Shown piece after piece: positions 15,444 through 23,783 of a stretch of 64,000 bases of DNA. Numbering within the stretch: position 1 is the stretch's first letter; every line of letters starts with the position of its first letter. Below the pieces are notes generated by a model. It did no database searches. It saw nothing but the letters and a program-made list of their open reading frames with translations, and was not told the DNA's origin. Both the position numbers and the translations under genes were made by a program. The stretch is from Blautia_A ammoniilytica (GTDB lineage: Bacteria; Bacillota; Clostridia; Lachnospirales; Lachnospiraceae): NCBI RefSeq assembly GCF_025566965.1, contig NZ_JAOQJL010000017.1:14202-78201 (forward strand). The letters are read 5' to 3'.

Positions 15444-17738
15444 ATGGTATTTCATTCCGTAACAAAAAGCAAGCAAAGAGTAGAAGCATACAAAAAAGTA
15501 AATGGTGAAACCATTTTTGCAAATGACCTGGAGATGAAAGACATGCAGTACGCATACGGCGTAAGTTCCAAATATGCATTTGCATGGGTTAAAAATATTG
15601 ACACTTCTCAGGCGGAACAGGCACCAGGCGTATCCTGTGTTGTTACATACCAGGACATACCAGGAGACATTCTTATGGGTGAAGACAAGCAGGATCAGTA
15701 TGTACTGGCTGTAGACCGGGTGATCACGGTAGGAGATATTCTGGCCGTCGTGGTGGCTGATACCATGGAACATGCAAAACAGGCAGGACAACTGGTAAAA
15801 ATAGAATATGAAAAGCTTCATGAACTGACGGACCTGGAAGAGGCCTATCGTTCGGATATGGTGGTAAATCCATATAGAAATGATAACCTGTGTTCCCAGT
15901 GTTTTATCAAAAAAGGAAACATTGATAATGCCTTTGAACCGGAAAATGTATCTGTGCAGACTCATTATGAGACAACCTGGCAGGAACATGCATATATAGA
16001 ACCGGAATGCGTAGTGGCATATCCGGGAAGAAGGGACCGGGAGGTTACGGTGATTGGTTCCATGCAGTCTATTTACAATCCAAGGATGTCTATACATAAA
16101 AGCCTTCAGATCCCGTTGGCTGATATCCGGATCGTGGCTACCTCTGTTGGCGGTTCTTTTGGCGGCAAGCTGGAAAGTCCGGAGGTGATGGCTGTCCGTG
16201 CAGCTGCCTGTGCTCTGAAATGCCATAAGCCGGTGAAATATCTGCTGACCCGGGAAGAATCTATGCAGCAGAGCCATAAACGCCATCCCTTTAAATTCGA
16301 TGTTCATGTATCTGCAGATCAGGAAGGAAAGCTGCAAGGGTTTGAAGCACTTGCAATGACCGATTCCGGAGCCTATGCAAACATGTCTCCGGGAGTGGCT
16401 TTTAAAGCTGTATCCTTAGGGGCAGGTCCTTATGTAGTTCCCAATGTTTATTGTGGGGCAAAGGCAATTTATACAAATAATATCCCATCAGGCTCTATGC
16501 GCGGCTTTGGAAATCCCCAGGGGATTTTTGCAAGGGAATGTGCTTTAGATGAACTGGCAGAAAAGCTGGGAATGTCCCCTTATTTGCTGAGAAAAAGAAA
16601 TGTAATGCATAGAGGAGATGCCACTGGATCCGGGCAGATCATTGATTTTGAGGATATCGGTGCAGAAGAGGTGCTGGATCAGGTAGCACAGGAGCTGGAT
16701 TACGAGAAAAAATACTGGCAGTATAAAAAGGAAAATCCGGGAAAAACAAAAAGAAGGGGAGTAGGACTTTCCCTTTCCTACCGCGGAAACAGCTACGGAA
16801 CTGGTGTCCCTGATGTTGGACGGTGTTATCTGGAAGTGCAGATGGACGGAAGTGTAAGACTGAATATCGGTTTAACGGAAATCGGCCAGGGGCTTCATAC
16901 AGTGATGGGGCAGATTGCAGCAGAAGCACTGATGGTCAGTGATGACCAGGTAACGGTAAGCGAAAGTACCACAGATGCTCCGGCTACCGGAATCTGTAAT
17001 GCTTCCAGAGGAACCTTTGTTGGCGGTAATGCCATTTTGGATGCAGCGAAAAAGATACATGAATGTATGAGGGACGCATTATCAGAAACCTTTCAGTGTG
17101 ACCGTAGGAAAATCCGTTTCCTGTTGGACATGGTGGATGTGGATGGAAAAAAATTATCTTTTAAAGAGGCTGCCGGGATCACTTTTTCAACAGGCCGGAC
17201 ACCTGCCTTTACAGGAAATTATAAAACCCCGGATCCTGTGTTCGATGAAAAGACAGGATTTGGTGACACCTTTTATGAATATACTTATTCCTGCATCGGA
17301 GCAGAAGTGGAGATTGATACCTGTACAGGAGAAACAACAGTGCTGAATGTGGTGTCTGCCCATGATGCTGGCCGGATCATGAATCCTAAGCTGGCAGCAG
17401 GACAGATCGTAGGCGGTGCAGTCATGGCTCAGGGTTATGCGTTGATGGAAGATATCAATTCAGTAAAAGGATATGCAAAGAATGAGAATTTTGACCAGTA
17501 TATGATACCCGGAATCAAAGATGTGGGCAGGGTTTTGCCGGTAACAGTAGAAAATCCCAATGACCGCGGACCTTTTGGAGCCAGATCCCTGGGAGAACCG
17601 ACTCTGGATCCAGGGCTTGGAGCTTTTACAAATGCAGTAAACCATGCACTGGGAGAACTGGGAAAAGTAAAAAGCTCCCCTGCCAGTCTGGAAAAGGTTT
17701 TGTTCTCATGTGGAGGAGCAAAGGGGGATGGAAGATGA
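15444..17738 (+). CDS. xdhA: Xanthine dehydrogenase-type molybdenum-binding subunit
   Basis: The large subunit (764 residues) of a three-subunit molybdenum hydroxylase that oxidises a purine such as hypoxanthine or xanthine. Family blocks visible are the Mo-pocket loop GGSFGGKLES (residues ~237-245), SMRGFGNPQ with Arg353, EIGQGLHT, and GPFGARSLGEP with the catalytic Glu718. Compared with bovine xanthine oxidase, the Arg880 equivalent is kept, but the Glu802 position (after GGK) is Leu243, so the purine may be bound in another way. It heads an operon with the FAD subunit (4-bp overlap) and the 2Fe-2S subunit, followed by ygeY and ssnA homologues, the set known from anaerobic purine/urate degradation. 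Molybdopterin or selenium insertion genes are not in this window. Confidence 0.92.
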   Translation: MVFHSVTKSKQRVEAYKKVNGETIFANDLEMKDMQYAYGVSSKYAFAWVKNIDTSQAEQAPGVSCVVTYQDIPGDILMGEDKQDQYVLAVDRVITVGDILAVVVADTMEHAKQAGQLVKIEYEKLHELTDLEEAYRSDMVVNPYRNDNLCSQCFIKKGNIDNAFEPENVSVQTHYETTWQEHAYIEPECVVAYPGRRDREVTVIGSMQSIYNPRMSIHKSLQIPLADIRIVATSVGGSFGGKLESPEVMAVRAAACALKCHKPVKYLLTREESMQQSHKRHPFKFDVHVSADQEGKLQGFEALAMTDSGAYANMSPGVAFKAVSLGAGPYVVPNVYCGAKAIYTNNIPSGSMRGFGNPQGIFARECALDELAEKLGMSPYLLRKRNVMHRGDATGSGQIIDFEDIGAEEVLDQVAQELDYEKKYWQYKKENPGKTKRRGVGLSLSYRGNSYGTGVPDVGRCYLEVQMDGSVRLNIGLTEIGQGLHTVMGQIAAEALMVSDDQVTVSESTTDAPATGICNASRGTFVGGNAILDAAKKIHECMRDALSETFQCDRRKIRFLLDMVDVDGKKLSFKEAAGITFSTGRTPAFTGNYKTPDPVFDEKTGFGDTFYEYTYSCIGAEVEIDTCTGETTVLNVVSAHDAGRIMNPKLAAGQIVGGAVMAQGYALMEDINSVKGYAKNENFDQYMIPGIKDVGRVLPVTVENPNDRGPFGARSLGEPTLDPGLGAFTNAVNHALGELGKVKSSPASLEKVLFSCGGAKGDGR

Positions 17739-18676
17739 AGTATCAGGATTACATTACCGTTTCTTCTTTGAAAGAAGCATTGGAGCAGCTGGAGAAATAT
17801 GGGAAAGATGCTGTGATCGTTGCCGGGGCAACTGACCTGGCAGTAAAGGCAAGGTCAAAGGACTGGTATGAAAGCAAATATTTGGTGGACATCAGCCGCA
17901 TTCAGGAATTACAGGGAATCCGAAAAGAACATGGAAAAATTATGGTGGGAGCAATGACTACCATCTATGAATTGCTTCATTCTGAACTGATCCGAAAAGG
18001 AGCAGGGCTCCTGTATCAGGCCTGTGGAAATATTGCGGGACCGCAGATACGGAATCAGGCTACCATAGGAGGCAATCTGGCGAATAGCTGTCTGGCTGCA
18101 GACACGATCCCTGCGCTTTGTGTGCTGGAAGCAACGATCTGCATCGTGGGATCGTCAGGCACCAGAGAAATTCCGGTAGAGGAATTGCTGAAATTCTGCC
18201 CTCCATGTGTGAGACATGAGGAAATGAGTGTAGGCGGATGTTTTTATGGGATACCTGCAGGGAAAAAGAATACGCTGGAGCCGGATGAAATCATCACCCA
18301 GGTAGTAATTCCTGTTATGTCAACAGATTACCGGTATTCATTTCAGAAGGTAGGCCGAAAGAAAAGCGGATGTATGTCCAGATTCACTTTGGCAGTGGCG
18401 ATGAAGCTTTCAAAGGATCAAAAGATTGAAGATGTTCGGCTTTCCATAGGGGCTGCGCTGGCTGATATCAGACTGCAGAAGGAAGTGACAGAATCTCTCA
18501 AGGGCCATAAACCGGATAGTGAATTATTCCATGCTTGTATGGCGCAGCTTGGGGAGAAAATCCGCAGTCAGGTGCGGAAAGTGGATGACAATATAGAATA
18601 CAAAGCAGCTGTCTGTGAACGGCTGGGGACAAGAACTTTAAGTGAACTTGCTTTTAGAACAGCTTTTGTGGAATAA
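17735..18676 (+). CDS. xdhB: Xanthine dehydrogenase FAD-binding subunit
   Basis: The middle subunit (313 residues) passes electrons from the Fe-S clusters to FAD and on to NAD+ or another acceptor. The FAD-binding motifs VIVAGATDLAVKAR (residues ~31-45) and GPQIRNQATIGGNLANSC (~105-122) identify the CO-dehydrogenase/XDH flavoprotein family, and the C-terminal part matches its accessory domain. The frame opens upstream at 17708, but the ATG at 17735 overlaps the xdhA stop as ATGA and follows GGGGG, so translation is coupled to xdhA. Confidence 0.93.
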   Translation: MKYQDYITVSSLKEALEQLEKYGKDAVIVAGATDLAVKARSKDWYESKYLVDISRIQELQGIRKEHGKIMVGAMTTIYELLHSELIRKGAGLLYQACGNIAGPQIRNQATIGGNLANSCLAADTIPALCVLEATICIVGSSGTREIPVEELLKFCPPCVRHEEMSVGGCFYGIPAGKKNTLEPDEIITQVVIPVMSTDYRYSFQKVGRKKSGCMSRFTLAVAMKLSKDQKIEDVRLSIGAALADIRLQKEVTESLKGHKPDSELFHACMAQLGEKIRSQVRKVDDNIEYKAAVCERLGTRTLSELAFRTAFVE

Positions 18677-18699
18677 AATGGGATAAGGACTGATGCAGA

Positions 18700-19197
18700 A
18701 TGAAAAAAGTGATACAATTTATATTGAATGAGCAGGCAGTGTGTATAGAAACTGATCCTGCAGGAAGACTTCTGGATACCATTCGCCACATTCTTGGATA
18801 CAAGGGAACCAAAGAAGGCTGTGGGATCGGGGAATGTGGAGCCTGTACAGTGATCATGGATGGCAGGACAGTGAACAGCTGTGTGACTCTGAATGCACAG
18901 GCAGAAGGAAGGAAGGTGACTACTATAGAAGGCCTGTCAGGAGACAGGATGGCAGATGTGATCAAGAAGGCCTATGTGGAAGAAGGAGCTGTACAGTGTG
19001 GATTCTGTACACCTGGCATGGTTTTAAGTACATATGTTTTGCTAAAAGAAAATCCAAAGCCCACCCAGGATGAAGTGAGGGACGGCCTGTCAGGCAATCT
19101 TTGCAGGTGTACCGGATATACGGCTATCATCCGGGCGGTATTACGGGCAGCAAAAGAGCTTTCAGGTAAAGAACCTGAAAAAGAAGGGAGCGATTAA
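18700..19197 (+). CDS. xdhC: Xanthine dehydrogenase 2Fe-2S subunit
   Basis: The small electron-transfer subunit (165 residues). A plant-type ferredoxin domain carries GCGIGECGACTVIMDG plus a later Cys (TVNSC), and the second alpha-helical domain carries CGFCTPGM and NLCRCTGYT, the two pairs that bind the second 2Fe-2S cluster. All eight Cys expected of the family are present. It ends one base before the next gene (ATG at 19198), consistent with a single operon mRNA. Confidence 0.94.
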   Translation: MKKVIQFILNEQAVCIETDPAGRLLDTIRHILGYKGTKEGCGIGECGACTVIMDGRTVNSCVTLNAQAEGRKVTTIEGLSGDRMADVIKKAYVEEGAVQCGFCTPGMVLSTYVLLKENPKPTQDEVRDGLSGNLCRCTGYTAIIRAVLRAAKELSGKEPEKEGSD

Positions 19198-20385
19198 ATG
19201 ATGATAGCAGATGGATGGAAAGAGGAAGTTGTAGAGCTTTGTAAGAAAATTGTTTCCAGGAGGAGCTATTCCGGAGAAGAAAATGGTGTGGCAGAGGAAT
19301 TAAAAGCTTACATGGAAGCAAATGGATTTGATCAGGTTTATATTGATAAATACGGAAATATCATTGGAAAGATAAAAGGAAAACGTCCTGGAAAGAAGCT
19401 GTTATTTGACGGACATATTGATACGGTTCCGGTAGGAAATGAAAGTGAATGGACCCATGCCCCTTTTGCTCCCGAGACATGTGATGGAAAGCTGTACGGA
19501 CGGGGAACCACAGATATGAAAGGGGCTGTGGCAGCTTATACAGTGGCTGCCTGTCATTTTGCAAAGGATTTTGACAGAGATTTTGCAGGAGAGATTTATG
19601 TGGATGGAGTTGTCCACGAGGAATGTTTTGAAGGGGTAGCTGCCAGAAGCATCAGCGAATATGTGAAACCGGATTATGTGGTGATTGGGGAAGCTTCAGA
19701 CCTGAATCTGAAAATCGGCCAGAGAGGACGTGCAGAGATCGTACTGGAAACCTTTGGAAAACCTGCACACAGTGCAAATCCTGAAAAAGGGATCAATGCA
19801 GTATATAAGATGGCAGAACTGATCGGGGAAATCAGAAAGCTTACGCCTACAGAGCATCCGGTACTGGGAAAAGGAATCCTGGAGCTTACAGATGTGAAAT
19901 CCAGCCCATATCCTGGAGCATCGGTTGTACCTGAATACTGTAGGGCCACCTATGACAGAAGACTTCTGGTAGGAGAAACCAAGGAATCTGTGCTGGAGCC
20001 TATTCAGAAGCTGCTGGATGAAAAAATGAAAGAAGATCCGGAACTGAAAGCAAAGGTTTCCTATGCCTACGGTAAGGAAAAATGTTATACAGGCGAGACG
20101 ATCCAGGGGGAAAGATTTTTCCCGGGATGGCTGTTTGAGGAAGACGCTGATTATGTACAGGCAGTGAAAAAAGAATTGGAATCCATGGGTTTTACCCCCA
20201 AGATCACAAAATATAACTTCTGCACAAATGGCAGTCACTACGCAGGGGAAGCCAACATTAAAACAATTGGTATGGGACCATCTGTGGAGAGCCTGGCTCA
20301 TACAGTGGATGAATACTGTACGTTAGAGGCACTGGAAAAGGTGGCCGGATGTTATTACGGTATTATGAAAGCTTTGCTGAAATAA
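19198..20385 (+). CDS. ygeY: YgeY-type M20 family hydrolase
   Basis: A 395-residue zinc-dependent amidohydrolase of the peptidase M20 family, in the subgroup linked to purine and selenium-dependent molybdenum hydroxylase clusters. Metal ligands are in FDGHIDTVP, GRGTTDMKGAVAAY and VVHEECFEG, with the dimerisation domain in the middle (GQRGRAEIVLETFGKPAHSA). In E. coli and in gut anaerobes that degrade urate, ygeY is needed for anaerobic purine use and probably cleaves a ring-opened intermediate; the exact substrate is unsettled. It lies directly behind the Fe-S subunit with no gap. A hairpin follows it. Confidence 0.88.
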   Translation: MMIADGWKEEVVELCKKIVSRRSYSGEENGVAEELKAYMEANGFDQVYIDKYGNIIGKIKGKRPGKKLLFDGHIDTVPVGNESEWTHAPFAPETCDGKLYGRGTTDMKGAVAAYTVAACHFAKDFDRDFAGEIYVDGVVHEECFEGVAARSISEYVKPDYVVIGEASDLNLKIGQRGRAEIVLETFGKPAHSANPEKGINAVYKMAELIGEIRKLTPTEHPVLGKGILELTDVKSSPYPGASVVPEYCRATYDRRLLVGETKESVLEPIQKLLDEKMKEDPELKAKVSYAYGKEKCYTGETIQGERFFPGWLFEEDADYVQAVKKELESMGFTPKITKYNFCTNGSHYAGEANIKTIGMGPSVESLAHTVDEYCTLEALEKVAGCYYGIMKALLK

Positions 20386-20387
20386 AG

Positions 20388-20413
20388 GATCCGGTATTGC
20401 CGCTTACCGGATC
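20388..20413 (+). repeat. Intercistronic hairpin between ygeY and ssnA
   Basis: GATCCGGTA (20388-20396) and TACCGGATC (20405-20413) are perfect 9-bp arms with an 8-nt loop. No T-run follows, so it is more likely an mRNA processing or stability element than a terminator. Confidence 0.6.
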
Positions 20414-20451
20414 AAAGGAAATATCCAGGCAACAGGAAGCGAGGGAGAGAC

Positions 20452-21783
20452 ATGAAGATATACAAAAATCTTAGAATTTTTACCATGGACAAAGAGGGAA
20501 AAGTATATGATAATGGGTACATTAAGGTTTCAAAGGGAAAGATCCTGGCAATCGGGAATTGCGATGATCTGACCTGTCAGGAGCTTGAGGCAGGAGAATG
20601 CGTGGACTGCAAAAATAAGATCGCAGTGCCAGGCATGATCACTACCCATGCACATTTTTATGGGACTTTTGCCAGAGGGATGCAGTTATCCCAGTCGATA
20701 TGCAACTGGCAGCAGATGCTGACCCATATGTGGTGGAAGTTCGATAAGAAGCTTACCTTCGACCAGTGCTATTACAGTGCTATGCTTGGACTGATAGATG
20801 GCCTGAAAAGCGGCACTACCACATTTTTTGATCATCAGGCAAGTCCGAATGCCACAGATGGGGTGCTGGATATTCTGGAAAAAGCGGTAAGACAGGCAGG
20901 TGCAAGAGCATGCCTTTCCTATGAGGTTTCGGATCGGGACGGAACAGAGCACAGAGACAGTGGGATCCGGGAAAATGAACGATTTATTAAAAAGACCCAA
21001 AATGCAGAGGATCCGCAGATTTCAGCATTGTTTGGCATGCATGCAGGATATTCTCTTTCCAGGGAAACTCTGGAGCAGTGTGCACAGACTGGCAAGGAAC
21101 TGGACTGTGGATTTCATGTACATATTGCAGAGTCTGAAGCAGATGTGGCAGAAAGCTATCGTCTTTATGATATGCATGTAATGGAGCGGATGTATAAGGC
21201 TGGGATACTGGGAGAACAGACCATTGCCGCACATTGTGTCCATTTGGGATCGGAACAGTGGGAGCTTCTGCAAAAAACAGGCACAACCGCTGCTTATAAT
21301 GTACAGTCCAATACCAATAATGCAGTAGGGATCTGCCCGGCAGTATCCATGTTGGATCATGGGGTTAATGTGGCGCTTGGCGGAGATGGTTATACATACG
21401 ATCTTTATCAGGAACTTGGATTTGGAGTGATCATGCAGCGGATCAGGGAAAAGGATCCTCGTGTTTTTTCAGGGGAACAGATCCGCAGGTTTGCCTTTGA
21501 AAACCCTGGAAACCTTGGGAAAAGGCTGTTTGGTGTACAGCTTGGCATGCTGGAGCCTGGTGCGGCAGCAGATATTGTTCTGGTGGATTATCAGGAACCA
21601 ACACCCATAACAGGCAGTAATTTCCTGTCGCATATGACCTCTGCATTCAGCGGAAAAGTGACAGATGTGATCGTAAATGGAAAAACGGTTGTGAGAGACA
21701 GGCACTGTACCCAGATTGATGAAGAAAAGATTTTGGCAGAATGCAAGGTACAGGCAGACCAGCTCTGGAAAAGTCTTGACTGA
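20452..21783 (+). CDS. ssnA: SsnA-type amidohydrolase (purine cluster)
   Basis: A 443-residue metal-dependent deaminase/hydrolase of the cytosine deaminase-like amidohydrolase superfamily, closest in pattern to SsnA. Metal ligands: HAH in TTHAHFYGTFARG, HVHIAES, AHCVHL and the Asp in LGGDGYTYD. SsnA homologues are required for urate breakdown in gut bacteria, with aminohydrolase chemistry assumed on a purine-ring-derived intermediate. GGGAGAGAC precedes the ATG. Same strand and 66 bp behind ygeY; the regulator gene follows after 52 bp, so the transcript may continue into it. Confidence 0.88.
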   Translation: MKIYKNLRIFTMDKEGKVYDNGYIKVSKGKILAIGNCDDLTCQELEAGECVDCKNKIAVPGMITTHAHFYGTFARGMQLSQSICNWQQMLTHMWWKFDKKLTFDQCYYSAMLGLIDGLKSGTTTFFDHQASPNATDGVLDILEKAVRQAGARACLSYEVSDRDGTEHRDSGIRENERFIKKTQNAEDPQISALFGMHAGYSLSRETLEQCAQTGKELDCGFHVHIAESEADVAESYRLYDMHVMERMYKAGILGEQTIAAHCVHLGSEQWELLQKTGTTAAYNVQSNTNNAVGICPAVSMLDHGVNVALGGDGYTYDLYQELGFGVIMQRIREKDPRVFSGEQIRRFAFENPGNLGKRLFGVQLGMLEPGAAADIVLVDYQEPTPITGSNFLSHMTSAFSGKVTDVIVNGKTVVRDRHCTQIDEEKILAECKVQADQLWKSLD

Positions 21784-21835
21784 ACATAACAAATGTGTCC
21801 CGCGAAAATGAAGGGGCATTCCTGAAAGGTGATCA

Positions 21836-23575
21836 ATGAAAAAAAGTAAATTATATGAGATACAGGATGTGGCGATCCAGATTGCCAATACATTGGCAAC
21901 CATGCTGCAGGTAGATGTGGAGATCATTGATTCTGCACATATGAGGGTGGCGGCAACCGGGCATTTTGCCTGCCGTGTGAATCAATCCAATGTGGGAGAT
22001 GGCCATGCTTACCGGGACACACTTGAGACAGGAAAGAAAATGTTTATTGATAATCCGGGACAGAATCCTTACTGCGTGGGCTGTAAGGAAATAGATACTT
22101 GTGATGCGCTTCTTGAAGTGTCTGCACCGATTATTGTAGATGACCGGATCGAAGGAGCCATCGGGATGACCTGCTACAAAGAAGACAGGGAACAGTTTAT
22201 GGCGGAGCATTTGCAGGAATCTATGTTTTTTCTGGAACAAATGTGCATGCTGGTGGCAGGAAAGATCAAGGAACGCACCAATCTGCAGAAGCATCTTTCA
22301 GCAAGCAGGATGCTGCATGCCATGATGGGTATGGTAGACAAGGGCGTGCTGATCCTGGATCAGGAGGGCAAGCTGCTGGAATACAACGGGATTGCTGCAA
22401 AAGAACTGAAGCTGGATCCTGGAATCGTCGGTCAGCCTGTGAATATCATCCTGACTGGGGATGTGATGATGGAAAAAAGGGAATATAAGGTGGTGATCGG
22501 AAGCACTGTTACCACTGTAGTAGGCTGGGAAGAGCATTTTGAGGATTCAGATGATGCATATGGCCTTGTTCTGGTTTTTGACAGTATCCGGTATTACAGG
22601 GATCAGGTGTATAACATGGCTTACCATGTAGTGCCTCACGACATCCGTTATATTATCGGCCATTCGGAATATACAGTCCGTATCAAAAAAGAGATCAATC
22701 AGGCGGCAGCCCATAATGGACCTGTGCTGATCGAAGGTGAAGAAGGTACAGGGAAAAAGACCATAGGAACGGCTATCTGGAAGGCCAGCCAAAGAGCGGA
22801 AAAGCCTTTTGTATATTTTAACTGTGCAAGCGTAGAGGAAGGTCTTTTGGAAGAACGGTTATTTGGTGCCACCGGGCAGGATAAGGCCGGTATGGGATCC
22901 GATTATCAGGGAACCATGGGTGTGATGGAGATGGCAAATGACGGGATCCTGTATCTGGACGAGATCGATGAAATGTCTATGTTTTATCAGGCGAAACTGG
23001 AGCAGTTCCTTGATGAAAAATACATCCAAAGAAAAGGCTCCTTTCAGAAGATCCCTGTAAATGTGCGGCTGATCTGTGCAACCAAAAAGAACCTTCTTCG
23101 GCTGACAGAAAAGAATAAGTTCCGTAAACCATTGTATTACAGTATCTGCATCAACCGGATCACTGCATATCCTCTTCGGAAAAGAAAGGAGGACATTCCG
23201 GAACTGGTGAATTTTTATATTGATCAGTTTACTCAGAGATATAGGATCTATTATCGGCAGATAGATGAAGAAACACTGCAGTTTCTCTGCGGCTGCAACT
23301 GGAAGGGGAACATTACGGAACTGGAGAAAACTATTGAATATATGGTAAATGCCCTTCCGGAAGATGGGGTGATGGATATGAAAACCGTACCCCAGGAGTT
23401 GTTTGGAATGACAGATGATGAAAGTCAGATCATGACACTGGAACAGCTTGAGCAGCGAGAGATTCGCAGAGCTATCCGAAAGTTCGGAGACAGCAAAAAA
23501 GGTAAGGAGCAAGCTGCTGAAGCATTGGGTATCGGTATTGCTACTTTGTATCGAAAACTGGATAAAATGACATAA
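21836..23575 (+). CDS. YgeV-like AAA+ transcriptional regulator without a GAFTGA loop
   Basis: A 579-residue NtrC-type regulator. Residues ~1-150 form a sensor domain with C80-x2-C83-x5-C89 (PYCVGCKEIDTCD), possibly binding a metal or Fe-S cluster. A PAS-like domain follows (GVLILDQEGKLLEYNGIAAKEL begins it), then the AAA+ module with Walker A 301-308 (GEEGTGKK) and Walker B LDEI 374-377, and a Fis-type HTH at the C-terminus (GKEQAAEALGIGIATLYRKL). Where sigma-54 activators have GAFTGA, this protein reads ATGQDKAGMG (345-354), so contact with sigma-54 is unlikely; TyrR shows that such proteins can regulate sigma-70-type promoters. No -24/-12 promoter was seen nearby. It lies between the two halves of the purine region and probably senses a pathway compound. 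Confidence 0.82.
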   Translation: MKKSKLYEIQDVAIQIANTLATMLQVDVEIIDSAHMRVAATGHFACRVNQSNVGDGHAYRDTLETGKKMFIDNPGQNPYCVGCKEIDTCDALLEVSAPIIVDDRIEGAIGMTCYKEDREQFMAEHLQESMFFLEQMCMLVAGKIKERTNLQKHLSASRMLHAMMGMVDKGVLILDQEGKLLEYNGIAAKELKLDPGIVGQPVNIILTGDVMMEKREYKVVIGSTVTTVVGWEEHFEDSDDAYGLVLVFDSIRYYRDQVYNMAYHVVPHDIRYIIGHSEYTVRIKKEINQAAAHNGPVLIEGEEGTGKKTIGTAIWKASQRAEKPFVYFNCASVEEGLLEERLFGATGQDKAGMGSDYQGTMGVMEMANDGILYLDEIDEMSMFYQAKLEQFLDEKYIQRKGSFQKIPVNVRLICATKKNLLRLTEKNKFRKPLYYSICINRITAYPLRKRKEDIPELVNFYIDQFTQRYRIYYRQIDEETLQFLCGCNWKGNITELEKTIEYMVNALPEDGVMDMKTVPQELFGMTDDESQIMTLEQLEQREIRRAIRKFGDSKKGKEQAAEALGIGIATLYRKLDKMT

Positions 23576-23614
23576 TATCATTTTGAGAATCCTTTATCTT
23601 TATGATAATTCCTC

Positions 23615-23763
23615 TTGCAAGATCCTGCCCAAATGGATAAAATGTGAAACATCTTAGATATAAGCAAACAGCAAAGAAGTAAATAAACAGTAGATAATAA
23701 GTGAACATTAAAGAACATGATGAAGCAAAGGTGCTTTTCCTGAAAAGGAGAAGCACTTTTTTT
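23615..23763 (+). promoter_or_regulatory. Promoter and terminator-like hairpin leader of the ABC importer operon
   Basis: TTGCAA (23615-23620), 17-bp spacer, TAAAAT (23638-23643) can start a ~135-nt leader. A hairpin GTGCTTTTCC/GGAGAAGCAC (23731-23756) flanked by AAAG and followed by T7 ends only 20 nt before the start codon at 23784, which leaves no room for a promoter after it. Transcription of the importer must therefore pass this terminator. The segment AGCAAAGGTGC at its start is also present in the xdh leader hairpin. Confidence 0.55.
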
Positions 23764-23783
23764 GTGTCTGCGGGGTATAAAAT

